Positions 9,716 through 17,758 of a stretch of DNA of 64,000 bases are shown one piece after another. The stretch is taken from the NCBI RefSeq assembly GCF_014205175.1, contig NZ_JACHNA010000001.1, positions 1,860,001 to 1,924,000 on the forward strand, written 5' to 3'. Every line of letters starts with the position of its first letter. The first letter of the stretch is position 1. The position numbers and the translations under genes were made by a program. The notes below the pieces were generated by a model. That model did not search any database and was not told the DNA's origin. It saw nothing but the letters and a program-made list of their open reading frames with translations. The DNA is from Micrococcus cohnii (GTDB lineage Bacteria > Actinomycetota > Actinomycetes > Actinomycetales > Micrococcaceae).

Positions 9716-10774
9716 ATGCCCTCGACGCCTGCTCCCCCGCTGCACCGCCGTCCTCGTCGAGGCCGTCCTCATCGAGGCCGGCGCGGCGCGCCCGTGTTCC
9801 TGGTCGGCCTCGCGCTGGCCGTGACGCTCACCGGCTGCGACGTGGTCGTGGGAGCGCTCGAGGACGGGGTGCGGGGCACGATCGCCGACGCCCGGCAGAC
9901 CGCGCCGGGGTCGGGAGTGCAGCCGCTGCGCGAGGCCGATGCGGCGCAGGTGCTGGCGGGGCTGCCGGTACGCGGGGCGGACGACCGGCCGGCGTCGCGC
10001 TACGACCGTGAAGCGCAGTTCGGCGACGGCTGGGCGGACCTGGACGGCGACGGCTGCGACACCCGGAACGAGATCCTCGCGGCGGACCTGGACGAGGTGG
10101 AGCGAGCCACCGACGACGACTGCACGGTGGCGTTCGGGCTGCTGCACGACCCGTACACGCTGCGCGTGGTGACGCACGCGTCGGGGCCACAGCCGGCGGG
10201 CGACCCGTTCCGCGGGGTGCAGATCGACCACGTCGTCGCGCTCTCAGACGCGTGGGCGTCGGGCGCGGACCGGTTGAGCCAGCGGGAGCGGCTGGCGCTG
10301 GCGAACGACCCGGCGAACCTGCTGGCGGTGTCCGGGCCGGCGAACCAGTCGAAGTCGGACCGCAGCGCGGACGCCTGGAGCCCCGAGAACGCGGACTACG
10401 CGTGCGCGCTGACCGCCCGGCAGATCGGGGTGAAGGACGCCTACGGCCTGTCGGTGACGCGGGCGGAGAAGCGGGCGATGGCCGAGACGCTCGCCCAGTG
10501 CCCCGGCCATCGGACGCCGGGCGAGGACGACCGCGCCTGGTTCGGCGGCACCCAGCGGCCCGACGACGGGGCGTTCCGTCAGCGGGGGCAGGAGCCGAGC
10601 GCCGGCCCGGATTCTGCCGCCGGTTCCGGCGAGGACGAGGACGAGGAGGCGCTCACCTGCGCCCAGGTCTGGGACCGGCTGGACCGCCCGGCCCGCGAGG
10701 GTCAGGACGAGGAGTACCGCGCGAAGAGCGACGGGGACGGCGACGGGGAGTCCTGCGAGCGCGATCCGCGGTGA
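9716..10774 (+). CDS. HNH-family (DUF1524) lipoprotein with C-terminal excalibur domain
   Basis: 352 aa from the ATG at 9716. An Arg-rich start is followed by a hydrophobic segment ending in LTGC (lipobox), so the mature protein should be lipid-anchored outside the membrane. The body has the secreted HNH/DUF1524 pattern: YDREAQFGDGW, DGDGCDTRNEIL, VQIDHVVALSDAW and NLLAVSGPANQSKSDRSA. The C-terminus, after an Asp/Glu linker, is an excalibur calcium-binding motif (CAQVWDRL then DGDGDGESCE). Such proteins are presumed extracellular nucleases; substrate is not evident. The same open frame runs far upstream to 8072, but that part is the shadow of the symporter gene. Confidence 0.8.
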   Translation: MPSTPAPPLHRRPRRGRPHRGRRGAPVFLVGLALAVTLTGCDVVVGALEDGVRGTIADARQTAPGSGVQPLREADAAQVLAGLPVRGADDRPASRYDREAQFGDGWADLDGDGCDTRNEILAADLDEVERATDDDCTVAFGLLHDPYTLRVVTHASGPQPAGDPFRGVQIDHVVALSDAWASGADRLSQRERLALANDPANLLAVSGPANQSKSDRSADAWSPENADYACALTARQIGVKDAYGLSVTRAEKRAMAETLAQCPGHRTPGEDDRAWFGGTQRPDDGAFRQRGQEPSAGPDSAAGSGEDEDEEALTCAQVWDRLDRPAREGQDEEYRAKSDGDGDGESCERDPR

Positions 10775-10870
10775 ACCGGGCGGTGAGCCTACGGGGCAGG
10801 CACGTCGGCGGGCGGCGTCGGCGGGAGCAGGATCGGCGGGAGCAGTCGTGGCGGTGGTCTGTCGTCATAT

Positions 10871-11093
10871 GAGCAGTCGCGCCGGTGCGCCGTCATCAGG
10901 CGAGCAGTCACGGGCGTGGGCGGAAACCACGCGAGCAGTCACGGCAGAGGGCGCAAACCACCCGAGCGGTCACGCCAATGGGCGGTATACGAGCCGATTC
11001 GCACCTCATTCCGCCCGCTGGCGTGACCACACCCGCTCTTTCCGCCCGCACGCGTGACCGCACCCACCCATACCGCCCGCTCGAGCGACCCGT
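10871..11093. repeat. 31-bp degenerate repeat array in two opposed blocks
   Basis: Four forward units of exactly 31 bp begin GAGCAGTC/GAGCGGTC at 10871 (degenerate), 10902, 10933 and 10964. A 10-base core GGGCGGAAAC/GGGCGGTATA lies toward the end of each. From about 11003 the same unit runs on the other strand: GTGTGGTCACG then a GGGCGGAAT core, GTGCGGTCACG then a GGGCGGAAAG core, and GGGTCGCTCGA then a GGGCGGTATG core. The two blocks face each other around 10995-11003. It occupies the intergenic space between two convergent genes. Each unit is imperfect, and conserved positions alternate with variable ones. Confidence 0.75.
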
Positions 11094-11138
11094 GTGGAGC
11101 TCTTCCCTCAGCAACAGCCCCACCGGAACCTCGCGCCG

Positions 11139-11894
11139 TTACCCCACCGCCGCCGCGATCGCCCGCCCCGTCGCCGGAACCAGGCTGACGGCCCGGACGA
11201 TCGTGTAGGCGGTGACGATCGAGACGAACGCCCACTCGCGCCACGAGCCGGTGGTGCCGAGCAGGGAGAGCCGGAACCGTCCGGTGGACGTCCAGAAGGG
11301 CAGGGGAAGCGGCGGGCGCGGGCGCGCGGGCCACAGCAGGGGCACGCCGACGCAGGTGAGGGCGTCGCCGAGGATGTGCACGGTGACGCCGATCGCGACG
11401 GAGGCGGGGATCCACCAGAGCCCGCCGCCGAGGACGGTGCCGAGCACGGCGACGGCCGCGCCGAGCAGCCAGCCGGCGACGAACCCGCGGCCGGGCAGCA
11501 GGCGCAGCGCCTTCGCGGCGACGGCGACGAGGAACGCGGCGATGATGCCCTGGCCGGGGGCGTAGACGCGCCCGCCGATCGGCACCTGCAGGTTCGCCGC
11601 GGCGACCGCGACGGCGGTGAACGCGGCGATGCCCAGCAGCGAGTGGGTGCCCTGGCGGTGGCCGCCGGCGACGGCGCGGATGCCGCGGGAGATCCATTCG
11701 GTGACGGGCGGCAGGGCGTGCGCGATGGTCGCGCGCGGGTGGTCCCAGTCGCTGATGAGGGCGGCGCCGGCGGTGGTGAGCGCGCCGAGCAGCTGCAGCT
11801 CGGGCGGCATGTGCAGGGCGGCGACGGGCGAGATCGGACCGGTCAGCGCGAGCCAGGCGGCGGCTCCGGTCGCGGCGTGGGAGGGACCCATCAT
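11139..11894 (-). CDS. DUF457/YdjM-type membrane-bound metal-dependent hydrolase
   Basis: 251 aa with AAGGAG ten bases before the ATG at 11894. It has the family's histidine/aspartate signature spread through the N-terminal half: SHAATG, ALISDWDHPRA, GHRQGTHSLLG and a later VTVHILGDALT. About six hydrophobic segments place it in the cytoplasmic membrane. The family is annotated as metal-dependent hydrolase, with a still poorly defined substrate. It is monocistronic, convergent with the HNH lipoprotein across the 31-bp repeat array. Confidence 0.8.
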   Translation of the reverse strand: MMGPSHAATGAAAWLALTGPISPVAALHMPPELQLLGALTTAGAALISDWDHPRATIAHALPPVTEWISRGIRAVAGGHRQGTHSLLGIAAFTAVAVAAANLQVPIGGRVYAPGQGIIAAFLVAVAAKALRLLPGRGFVAGWLLGAAVAVLGTVLGGGLWWIPASVAIGVTVHILGDALTCVGVPLLWPARPRPPLPLPFWTSTGRFRLSLLGTTGSWREWAFVSIVTAYTIVRAVSLVPATGRAIAAAVG

Positions 11895-12433
11895 GGGCGG
11901 TGGTGCTCCTTGGGACGTCAGCAGGGGAAGCGCGCCGCAGGCACTGAGGTGCCGACGACGCTGTGACCGGCCCAGTCTGACGAGGGCGCCGAGACGTTAA
12001 GGCTGGCTCAGCTTGCCGAGGGCGCGAGCCACACCCGGTTGCGGTGCAGCGCATTCGCCGGCTGCAGCATGACAAGCCCCAGCCTCCGCCATGGCCTCGG
12101 TGAGGCGTTCATGGCGTGGCGGCAGGAACTGAACGGTGTGGGGTGGGTGCGGCAGTGGACCGCGTCATCTCCCGCGAGGGTAGCGAGCGAGCGAGTTTTG
12201 ACCCCGGCGGTGATGTTCTCGATCTGGGATAACGACGCCGACTCGGCACGTAGTAGGACGGCATCGAGCAGACGAGGTCACCAGTCAGGCCCGGAAGTGT
12301 CTGGCCGATCGCAGAATCGAAACGGGTGTCCATCCCATCGCGTCCCCACCGGCTGCGCCGAGATGGGACTGCAGCGCGACAACGCACCCGGCCCTTTTCG
12401 GTCATGGCGAAACCAGCATCGCCCTACCGTGTC
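11895..12433. other. 540-bp stretch without a convincing gene
   Basis: Frames here lack the codon bias of their neighbours and none has a good ribosome site. A short reverse frame near 12002-12064 ends LAPSAS. A 16-base string, GGCTCAGCTTGCCGAG at 12003, recurs at 15012 over the end of another gene. This may be the eroded 3' end of a lost gene. Confidence 0.4.
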
Positions 12434-13279
12434 TCAGCCCCTCCGCGAGTACAGGCCCACGGCGTCCCACGCGACCCAGCCGCCCTCGGACAGGGTGAAT
12501 TCCACCAGGTTCTCCCCGACGTTCAGGGCGCCGCCGGGAAGCTCGAACTCGTGGAACGAGCGCAGCAGGGTGGATCCGGGCAGCGTCGCATCGCCGTCGC
12601 GCGACCCCCGCGTGGCCCCCTTGGGCAGGTCAACGGACTGTGCGGCCGCCCCGTTGACGGACACGTCCAGGCGGCCACCCAGGCGCGTTGTGTCCACAAG
12701 CCACACAGCCAAGTCCACGGGGAGACTCGGGGCAGCGTCGAGGCTAACCGACCAGCGCAGCCGGTACGCCTTGCGCCCTGCCCAGGCGTCGCCGGGGCCG
12801 GGCAGCAGGTACGGCCAACGGCCAGCCTGGCCCTCACCCGCGGCCACCTCGATCACACCTTCCGGGTGCGCGGCGGCGATCTTCGCGTACTGCGCGGGGG
12901 CAAAACGTAGCTCCAGGGTGCGCCCGTCGAAGTCGCCGACGCGGGCCAGCTCGCGACCGGTCGCCGTCACGGAGGCCTGCGACTCACCGAGGACCGGAGT
13001 CGAGGGCCGCGACCGCCGACCGGCGTCGGAGACGGCAACGACGACGTAGTGCAGCCGCTGACCAACCGGATCGAGCCCCTTGTGCACGAAGCGCGGGTAC
13101 ACCGTCTTGCCGACCAGATCAGCCTCCTTCACGGCGGCCGCCCGCTGCGGCGTCGGGGCGGCGTACACCCGGTAGTGGTCGATCAGCGGCTCCCACGGCA
13201 GCGGTGCCCAGCTGAGCTCGACGCAGGCGATCGCGCCGACGGCGGTCACATCGGTGACGGTCTGCGGCTTGTTGCTCAT
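12434..13279 (-). CDS. Fibronectin type III-like and carbohydrate-binding-like protein
   Basis: 281 aa from the ATG at 13279 (MSNKPQTVTDV), with AGGAG eight bases upstream. The N-terminal 95 residues form a fibronectin III-like domain (VELSWAPLPWEPLIDHYRVY, then YVVVAVSDAGRRSRPS). The C-terminal 160 residues resemble the beta-sandwich of rhamnogalacturonan lyase-type carbohydrate-binding modules (LRFAPAQY, LRWSVSLD, VSVNG, NVGENLVEFTLSEGGWVAWD, LYS). No signal peptide is visible, which is odd for such domains. It lies 11 bases downstream of phoD in the same operon, so it probably serves the same extracellular phosphate or polymer-scavenging task or is exported with PhoD. This is inference. 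Confidence 0.6.
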   Translation of the reverse strand: MSNKPQTVTDVTAVGAIACVELSWAPLPWEPLIDHYRVYAAPTPQRAAAVKEADLVGKTVYPRFVHKGLDPVGQRLHYVVVAVSDAGRRSRPSTPVLGESQASVTATGRELARVGDFDGRTLELRFAPAQYAKIAAAHPEGVIEVAAGEGQAGRWPYLLPGPGDAWAGRKAYRLRWSVSLDAAPSLPVDLAVWLVDTTRLGGRLDVSVNGAAAQSVDLPKGATRGSRDGDATLPGSTLLRSFHEFELPGGALNVGENLVEFTLSEGGWVAWDAVGLYSRRG

Positions 13280-13290
13280 CGGTGTTCTCC

Positions 13291-14838
13291 TCAGTCCTCG
13301 ATCAGGCGGCTGCTGCCGGCGGGGGTCGTGAAGCGGGCGCTGAGTTCCTTGGGAGCGGTGTCGTCCGACTCCACCCACGGCACCACCCAGAACGAGGACG
13401 TCAGCTGGTCCGAGGTGAACATCACATGCAGATACCCGCGGCGGCCGTCGTAATGGCGCACATAGTCATGCCGGGTCCAGTCCTTCGTGTACTTGTCCGT
13501 CCGGGCACCATCGCCATCGGAGGCGGCTGAGGTCGCCACCAGCTCGACGCCGGCCGGCCCGGACTCGAGGCCGGCAGCCTCCCCCCGCAGCTCGGCGGCG
13601 ACGTGCTTGTGAATGTCCCCAGTGAGCATGACCGCGTTGCCGGATCGGCGCATCTCCCTGAGCAGGCGGCGCCGGGCCGCAGGGTAGCCATCCCACTGGT
13701 CGTGACGGTCCTCGGAGACGGGGGCCAGCACGACGCCCCCGGCCAGCACGTTCCACTGCGCACGCGAGGTTCGCAGCCGGTTGGTGACCCATCGCTCCTG
13801 GTTCGCTCCCAACATGCTGCGATCGTCCCGGGCGCGGTCCGCCTCGTCCGTGGGCGGGGCGTCCCGGTACTGACGGGTGTCCATGAGCGTGATCCGAGCC
13901 AGGGTGCCGACGTCGATCCCCGCGAGGATGTCGGACTCCGGGCCGGTGGGCAGCGCGTCGAGGTCCACAGGCAGGTTCTCGTAGAAGGCCCGGTACGCAA
14001 CGGCGATTCGGTGCGCGAAGAGTTCCGCCGAAATGCCCGTGGCGGACTCGGCAGCCACATAGTTGTTCTGCACCTCGTGGTCGTCCCAGATAGCCACCGA
14101 GGCCGCACGGGCGTGGAGCGCCTGCAGGTGCGGATCCGACTTCGTGAGCGCGTACCGGAGCCGATACTGCTCCAGCGTCTCCGTCTCCACCGCGTGGGCG
14201 GGCGTGACCTCGGCGCCCTGACGCCAGAGGTTCGCGGAGGTGATGCCGTACTCGTAGATGTAGTCGCCCAGGAAGACGGTCAGGTCGAGGTCCTCCTCCT
14301 GTGCCAGGTGCCGGTGAGCGCTGAAGTGGCCGTGGTACCAGGCCTGACAGGAGATGAGCCCGACGCTGAATCGGTCGGCTGCGTCCCCAGCGGCTGGCAG
14401 GGTGCGGAAACGCCCCACGGGACTCGTCCGCGGCCCCACGGTGAAGCGGTAGTAGTGCTCGGTGCCCGCCTTCAGCCCCTCGACGCGCGGGTGCACGGAA
14501 TGGGCCAGCTCCGGTTGGGCCAGGGCCGTGCCGCGAGCGACGATACGCCGGAAGTCCGCCGTCTCGGCAACCTCCCATTTCACCGGTACCGGACGCAGAG
14601 GCATGCCGCCGTGCCCGTCCTCCGCAAGCGGCTCCGGAGCCAGGCGCGTCCACAGCACGACGCCGTCAGGGCGCGGGTAACCGCTCGCCACTCCGAGTCC
14701 AAACAGGTTCTCGCGGTGCGGGAGCGGTGCCGCAGAGGCCGAACCCGGCGCGTTGACGCCGAGGGCCAGGACGGCGGCACCGGCGCCGCTGAGCCCGAGA
14801 AGTTGACGGCGGCTGAGGTGCGGGGCGCGGATCGACAT
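13291..14838 (-). CDS. phoD: PhoD-like alkaline phosphatase, Tat-exported
   Basis: 515 aa from the ATG at 14838 (ribosome site AAGGAAGG). The N-terminus has a twin-arginine signal, SRRQLLGLSG, followed by an Ala-rich hydrophobic core and ASA cleavage near residue 37. A PhoD N-terminal fibronectin-like domain (about 45-140: NLFGLGVASGYPRPDGVVLW, YYRFTVG) precedes the metallophosphatase domain. That domain carries SVGLISCQAW, VFLGDYIYEYG, AIWDDHEVQNNY, a TRQYRD loop and MLTGDIHKH, which hold the metal ligands. The family is a Ca/Fe-dependent phosphodiesterase/monoesterase used for phosphate scavenging. A FN3-like gene follows after 11 bases. Confidence 0.9.
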   Translation of the reverse strand: MSIRAPHLSRRQLLGLSGAGAAVLALGVNAPGSASAAPLPHRENLFGLGVASGYPRPDGVVLWTRLAPEPLAEDGHGGMPLRPVPVKWEVAETADFRRIVARGTALAQPELAHSVHPRVEGLKAGTEHYYRFTVGPRTSPVGRFRTLPAAGDAADRFSVGLISCQAWYHGHFSAHRHLAQEEDLDLTVFLGDYIYEYGITSANLWRQGAEVTPAHAVETETLEQYRLRYALTKSDPHLQALHARAASVAIWDDHEVQNNYVAAESATGISAELFAHRIAVAYRAFYENLPVDLDALPTGPESDILAGIDVGTLARITLMDTRQYRDAPPTDEADRARDDRSMLGANQERWVTNRLRTSRAQWNVLAGGVVLAPVSEDRHDQWDGYPAARRRLLREMRRSGNAVMLTGDIHKHVAAELRGEAAGLESGPAGVELVATSAASDGDGARTDKYTKDWTRHDYVRHYDGRRGYLHVMFTSDQLTSSFWVVPWVESDDTAPKELSARFTTPAGSSRLIED

Positions 14839-15013
14839 GACAGCCTTCCTTGGAGGGTGCGGGTACGAGGCAACCGCTGGCAGAGTAGAGGCGGGCAGTG
14901 AATGGGCGGTGAGCACCCGTCTACCCCAGGCTGACGCTGAAGTGAGCTTGATATGACCTTCATCGGCCCTGCTGGTCCGACCATGCGACCCGATGAAAGA
15001 TTCGCCCAGCGGC

Positions 15014-15340
15014 TCAGCTTGCCGAGTGCGCGGCCAGCCTCTCGTCGAGCACCGTCAGCGCCCGCTCGACGACCTCGTCGACGCTCTGGCACATGTTCTG
15101 GCGGAACGACTGGGTGTCGGCCCCGACGCCGACGGTCCAGCCGGCCGTCGACGCGTCCAGCTGCATCCAGACGACGCCGACGCGCTCCCCTCCCGGGAAC
15201 TCGAACACGACGCCGCCCGGCAGCGTGGACTCAGGCATGAGGTGGTCGGCGAGCGCAGGCCGCGCCGTCACCAACCTGCGTTCGATGTCGTGCCGGCTCA
15301 TCACGAGCCCGATCTGACCGAAGTCCATTCCTGCGAGCAT
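15014..15340 (-). CDS. Hypothetical protein, 108 aa
   Basis: Starts MLAGMDFGQIGLVMSRHDIE, with GGGAG ten bases upstream of the ATG at 15340. Codon use matches the surrounding genes and no homologous frame competes. The product is soluble, mixed alpha/beta, with VVFEFPGGERVGVVWMQLDA in the centre. I do not recognise the family. It is divergent from the pair of small paralogues to its right. Confidence 0.5.
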   Translation of the reverse strand: MLAGMDFGQIGLVMSRHDIERRLVTARPALADHLMPESTLPGGVVFEFPGGERVGVVWMQLDASTAGWTVGVGADTQSFRQNMCQSVDEVVERALTVLDERLAAHSAS

Positions 15341-15507
15341 GGGCGAGACTCCCCTCTGGTCGTCGTGCGCTGCTGACGACTCCGACGGTAGGCACCGGCG
15401 CCGAGACGATAAGCACGCCGGTCAGCGGACGCCCCCATTGGATCGCCCTTACCGTCTCCGGCCGACCTCCTACGGTGGCAGCACGTCAATGGGAGGGAAG
15501 AGAACTC

Positions 15508-15795
15508 ATGTTCACCGTGCACGTCATGGCCAGGGCCGTCCACGAGAGCACGCCGACGGAGGCGATGCGCGTCGTCGTCGACGGCGAGGACGTGCGCATC
15601 TGGGATCCGGACGGCGTCTTCGACCCCGACGTCCCAGTCCTGGCCTACGAGGCGTTCGGCCGCACGACGAAGCGCCGCGTCACGCATGCGGAGGACCCGG
15701 TCGTCTGGGCATGGAACCTCCCGCTGCTGCTGCGCGGCCCCTACCTGTGGGCGGAAAGAAGCAAGGACGCGCAGCCGCCCGAACCGCGGCCATGA
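15508..15795 (+). CDS. Small hypothetical protein, tandem paralogue 1
   Basis: 95 aa from the ATG at 15508, preceded by GGGAAGAG. It shares with the next gene the start MFTVHV, the segment VVDGEDVRIWD, a KRRVTHAEDPVVWAWNLPLL block and the RGPYLWA tail. About half of the residues are the same, so the two are recent tandem duplicates. No signal peptide, membrane segment or known motif. Function unknown. The conserved A-EDPV-WAWNLP block is probably the structural core. Confidence 0.6.
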   Translation: MFTVHVMARAVHESTPTEAMRVVVDGEDVRIWDPDGVFDPDVPVLAYEAFGRTTKRRVTHAEDPVVWAWNLPLLLRGPYLWAERSKDAQPPEPRP

Positions 15796-15864
15796 CGCGG
15801 GCCGACTCACTCATTGCTCACCCAGCACGCAGAACACCCCGTGCAGAAGGAAGGGAGAATGCCC

Positions 15865-16158
15865 ATGTTCACGATCCACGTCGACGAGATGGACGCCTGG
15901 GAAGGCGTCCCCCGCGAGGTGATGCGCATCGACGTCGACGGCGAGGACGTCCGGATCCGGGACGATATGCCGAACTTCGACTACTCGACCCCGGTTCCGG
16001 TTCCGAGCTCAGGCAGCTGCGGCCGCACGGACAAGAAGCGCATCACGTATGCAGAGGATCCGGTCCTGTGGGCGTGGAATCTGCCCCGACTGCTGCGCAC
16101 CCCGTACCTGCGCGCCCGATGGGGAGAGGGGTCAGAACCGCCCGGGCCCCGGCCGTGA
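15865..16158 (+). CDS. Small hypothetical protein, tandem paralogue 2
   Basis: 97 aa. The start at 15865 (MFTIHVDEMD) is chosen by alignment with the upstream paralogue and a GGGAG seven bases before it; an ATG at 15859 is an alternative. It shares IDVDGEDVRIRDD, KKRITYAEDPVLWAWNLPRL and RTPYLRA with the gene 69 bases upstream. A short insert carrying a Pro/Val-rich PVPVPSSGSCG segment distinguishes the two. Likely cotranscribed. Function unknown. Confidence 0.6.
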   Translation: MFTIHVDEMDAWEGVPREVMRIDVDGEDVRIRDDMPNFDYSTPVPVPSSGSCGRTDKKRITYAEDPVLWAWNLPRLLRTPYLRARWGEGSEPPGPRP

Positions 16159-16243
16159 CGACGCCCACACCCGCACATCACTGAGCCATCAGTTTGCACA
16201 GTGAGGGCGTCACTTTACTCAATGACGGACGAGGCTTGCTGTC

Positions 16244-16287
16244 GAGATGCAGCGAAGAGTTCACACGACGCGCGGTGAACTCTTCGC
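16244..16287. repeat. Dispersed hairpin element, copy 1
   Basis: GAGATGCAGCGAAGA begins here and flows into a perfect 13-bp stem, GCGAAGAGTTCAC (16252-16264) with GTGAACTCTTCGC (16275-16287), around a 10-base loop. The 5' part and loop recur at 24894 and 51101. It sits in a gene-free stretch from 16159 to 16576 that contains no other feature I can support. That stretch marks the left edge of the metal-resistance zone. Confidence 0.6.
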
Positions 16288-16576
16288 ATATCAGGCGGGA
16301 TCCGGTCGGCGTGAAATCTGGGTGTCCCGGTGGGCGCTCCCGCGCGCCCCAGGGCCCGCCAGAAACGTACGGGCGGCTGCCGCTCTGGCGGGTCGGTTGT
16401 GGCGAGTCATGTGGCGGGCGGACAGGTGTGGCTTCGTTCGCTTGGTGGCGGGGTTTTTGCAGCGCTCCGTGGCGGTCTTGTTGCCGCGATCACGCAGGAC
16501 TGGCTGCAGGTAGGTGTCGCGGTCTGAACCGAGAGGGGTGCGCCCGGTCGGGGCCGTTTGGATCGCTGCCGCTACG

Positions 16577-17179
16577 TCAGAGTCCGAAGGCTCCGCCGCT
16601 GACGAGGATCACGATGCCGAGGCCGATGAGAACGATGGGGAAGAGGACGTGCTCCCAGCGTTCGAGCACTTCGGCGATCGGGGGGCGGGTGGCGACGAAC
16701 TTTGCCAGGGCCACCAGGACCGCGACGAGCGCGAGGAAGACGATGCAGTAGGCGACTACTGCGAGAGGTTTCACGCTGAGGAAGACAGGGGTGTAGACGC
16801 CGATGTTGTCGCCGCCGTTGGCAAGGGTGACGCCTGCGACTGTCCACACGCCGACCTTCTTGCCGGCAACCTTGGCCTCGTCGTCATCGTCGTCATCGCC
16901 TCCGCGCCAGGCCTGCCATGCGGCCCAGAGGCCGAGGCCCAGAGGGATGAGACCGAAGTACGGGATGGCTGCCGAGGGCAGGAATGCTCCGGCGCCGATG
17001 GTCACCAGGACCGCGGCACCGAGGATGCCGGCGAATCCGAGGTACTGGCCGGCCAGAATGCGGGCGGTAGTGCCGCGCTGGCCTGCCCCTCGCGCGAAGA
17101 AGAGGGAGAGCACGATGATGTCGTCGATGTTGGTCGCTGCGAACAGGCCCATCGCCTGCAAGACCGAGGTGAGGATCAT
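16577..17179 (-). CDS. cadD: CadD-like cadmium resistance transporter
   Basis: 200 aa from the ATG at 17179, which overlaps the regulator's stop (ATGA). Five or six membrane segments, with the CadD signatures MGLFAATNIDDIIVLSLFFA near the start and VAGVTLANGGDNIGVYTPVF after the cytosolic loop. That loop holds a run of six aspartates, a plausible metal-contacting feature. The family confers cadmium resistance by efflux. A longer start at 17233 lies inside the regulator gene and is rejected. Pairing with CmtR supports cadmium as inducer and substrate. Confidence 0.88.
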   Translation of the reverse strand: MILTSVLQAMGLFAATNIDDIIVLSLFFARGAGQRGTTARILAGQYLGFAGILGAAVLVTIGAGAFLPSAAIPYFGLIPLGLGLWAAWQAWRGGDDDDDDEAKVAGKKVGVWTVAGVTLANGGDNIGVYTPVFLSVKPLAVVAYCIVFLALVAVLVALAKFVATRPPIAEVLERWEHVLFPIVLIGLGIVILVSGGAFGL

Positions 17180-17535
17180 GCGCCCTCCCCAGCTGCGTCG
17201 CATCCGGGAAGCGAGCAGGCGGGATCGATGCACGGGGCGTCTTCGTCCACTGCCAGGGTGGCATCGACCAGTGCCGTCAGCGCCTGCGCCAGGTGCGAAT
17301 CGGCGATCTCATATCGTGTCCGACGACCCTCGGGCTCGGAGACGACGATCCCGCAATCGCGCAGGCATGCCAGGTGGTTGGACACGTTCGGGCGTGTCAG
17401 GTCCAGATCTCGGGCCAGTTCCGCCGGGTAAGCGGGATGGTCGAGCAGGGTCAAGATGATCCGGGATCGAGTGGGGTCGGCCAGTGCACGACCCAGGCGG
17501 TTCATCACGTCGAGACGCGAAGCAATAGTCAGCAT
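17176..17535 (-). CDS. cmtR: CmtR-type ArsR/SmtB cadmium-lead sensor repressor
   Basis: 119 aa starting MLTIASRLDVMNRLGRALAD at 17535. The open frame reaches 17778, but the extension is not CmtR-like. The winged helix-turn-helix contains LTRPNVSNHLACLRDCGIVV. Cysteines fall at 57, 61 and 102, the positions of the Cd/Pb ligands in mycobacterial CmtR (family knowledge), plus C107 and C112 near the C-terminus. It should release its own promoter when Cd(II) binds. It is the first gene of the pair with cadD. A near-identical N-terminal fragment lies at 21517-21648. Confidence 0.9.
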   Translation of the reverse strand: MLTIASRLDVMNRLGRALADPTRSRIILTLLDHPAYPAELARDLDLTRPNVSNHLACLRDCGIVVSEPEGRRTRYEIADSHLAQALTALVDATLAVDEDAPCIDPACSLPGCDAAGEGA

Positions 17536-17575
17536 GGACTGAACTATACAGCGCGAACTGAACACTCGGTCACAG
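17535..17575 (-). promoter_or_regulatory. Probable leaderless promoter/operator of cmtR-cadD
   Basis: On the reverse strand TATAGT (17543-17548) lies seven bases before the ATG at 17535, so transcription would begin at or next to the start codon. GTTCAGT occurs twice, once on each side of the -10, a likely repressor contact. No ribosome site is present, in line with a leaderless mRNA. Confidence 0.5.
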
Positions 17576-17758
17576 GCGTCAGCCCAGATCGCATGCCCGC
17601 AAGGGGATCCTTCACCGGGACAGCGGCCGACGGCAGGCCGGAGGAATAGGCGTCGCGATAGGGTGCACCCCGCGCAACAGAACCGTTGCGAAAGGTCTAA
17701 CACCCCAACGCAACAGAGTGGGCCGCCATGCGCTGCAACGGGCCCGTGAACTTCGGTG

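Noticed and set aside
10871-11093. 31-bp repeat array as a CRISPR
   Set aside because: Units are contiguous and degenerate with no unique spacers, and two blocks have opposite orientation; no cas gene is near.
12039-13049. Forward frame of 336 codons
   Set aside because: Antisense to the FN3-like gene with a Ser/Arg-rich meaningless product.
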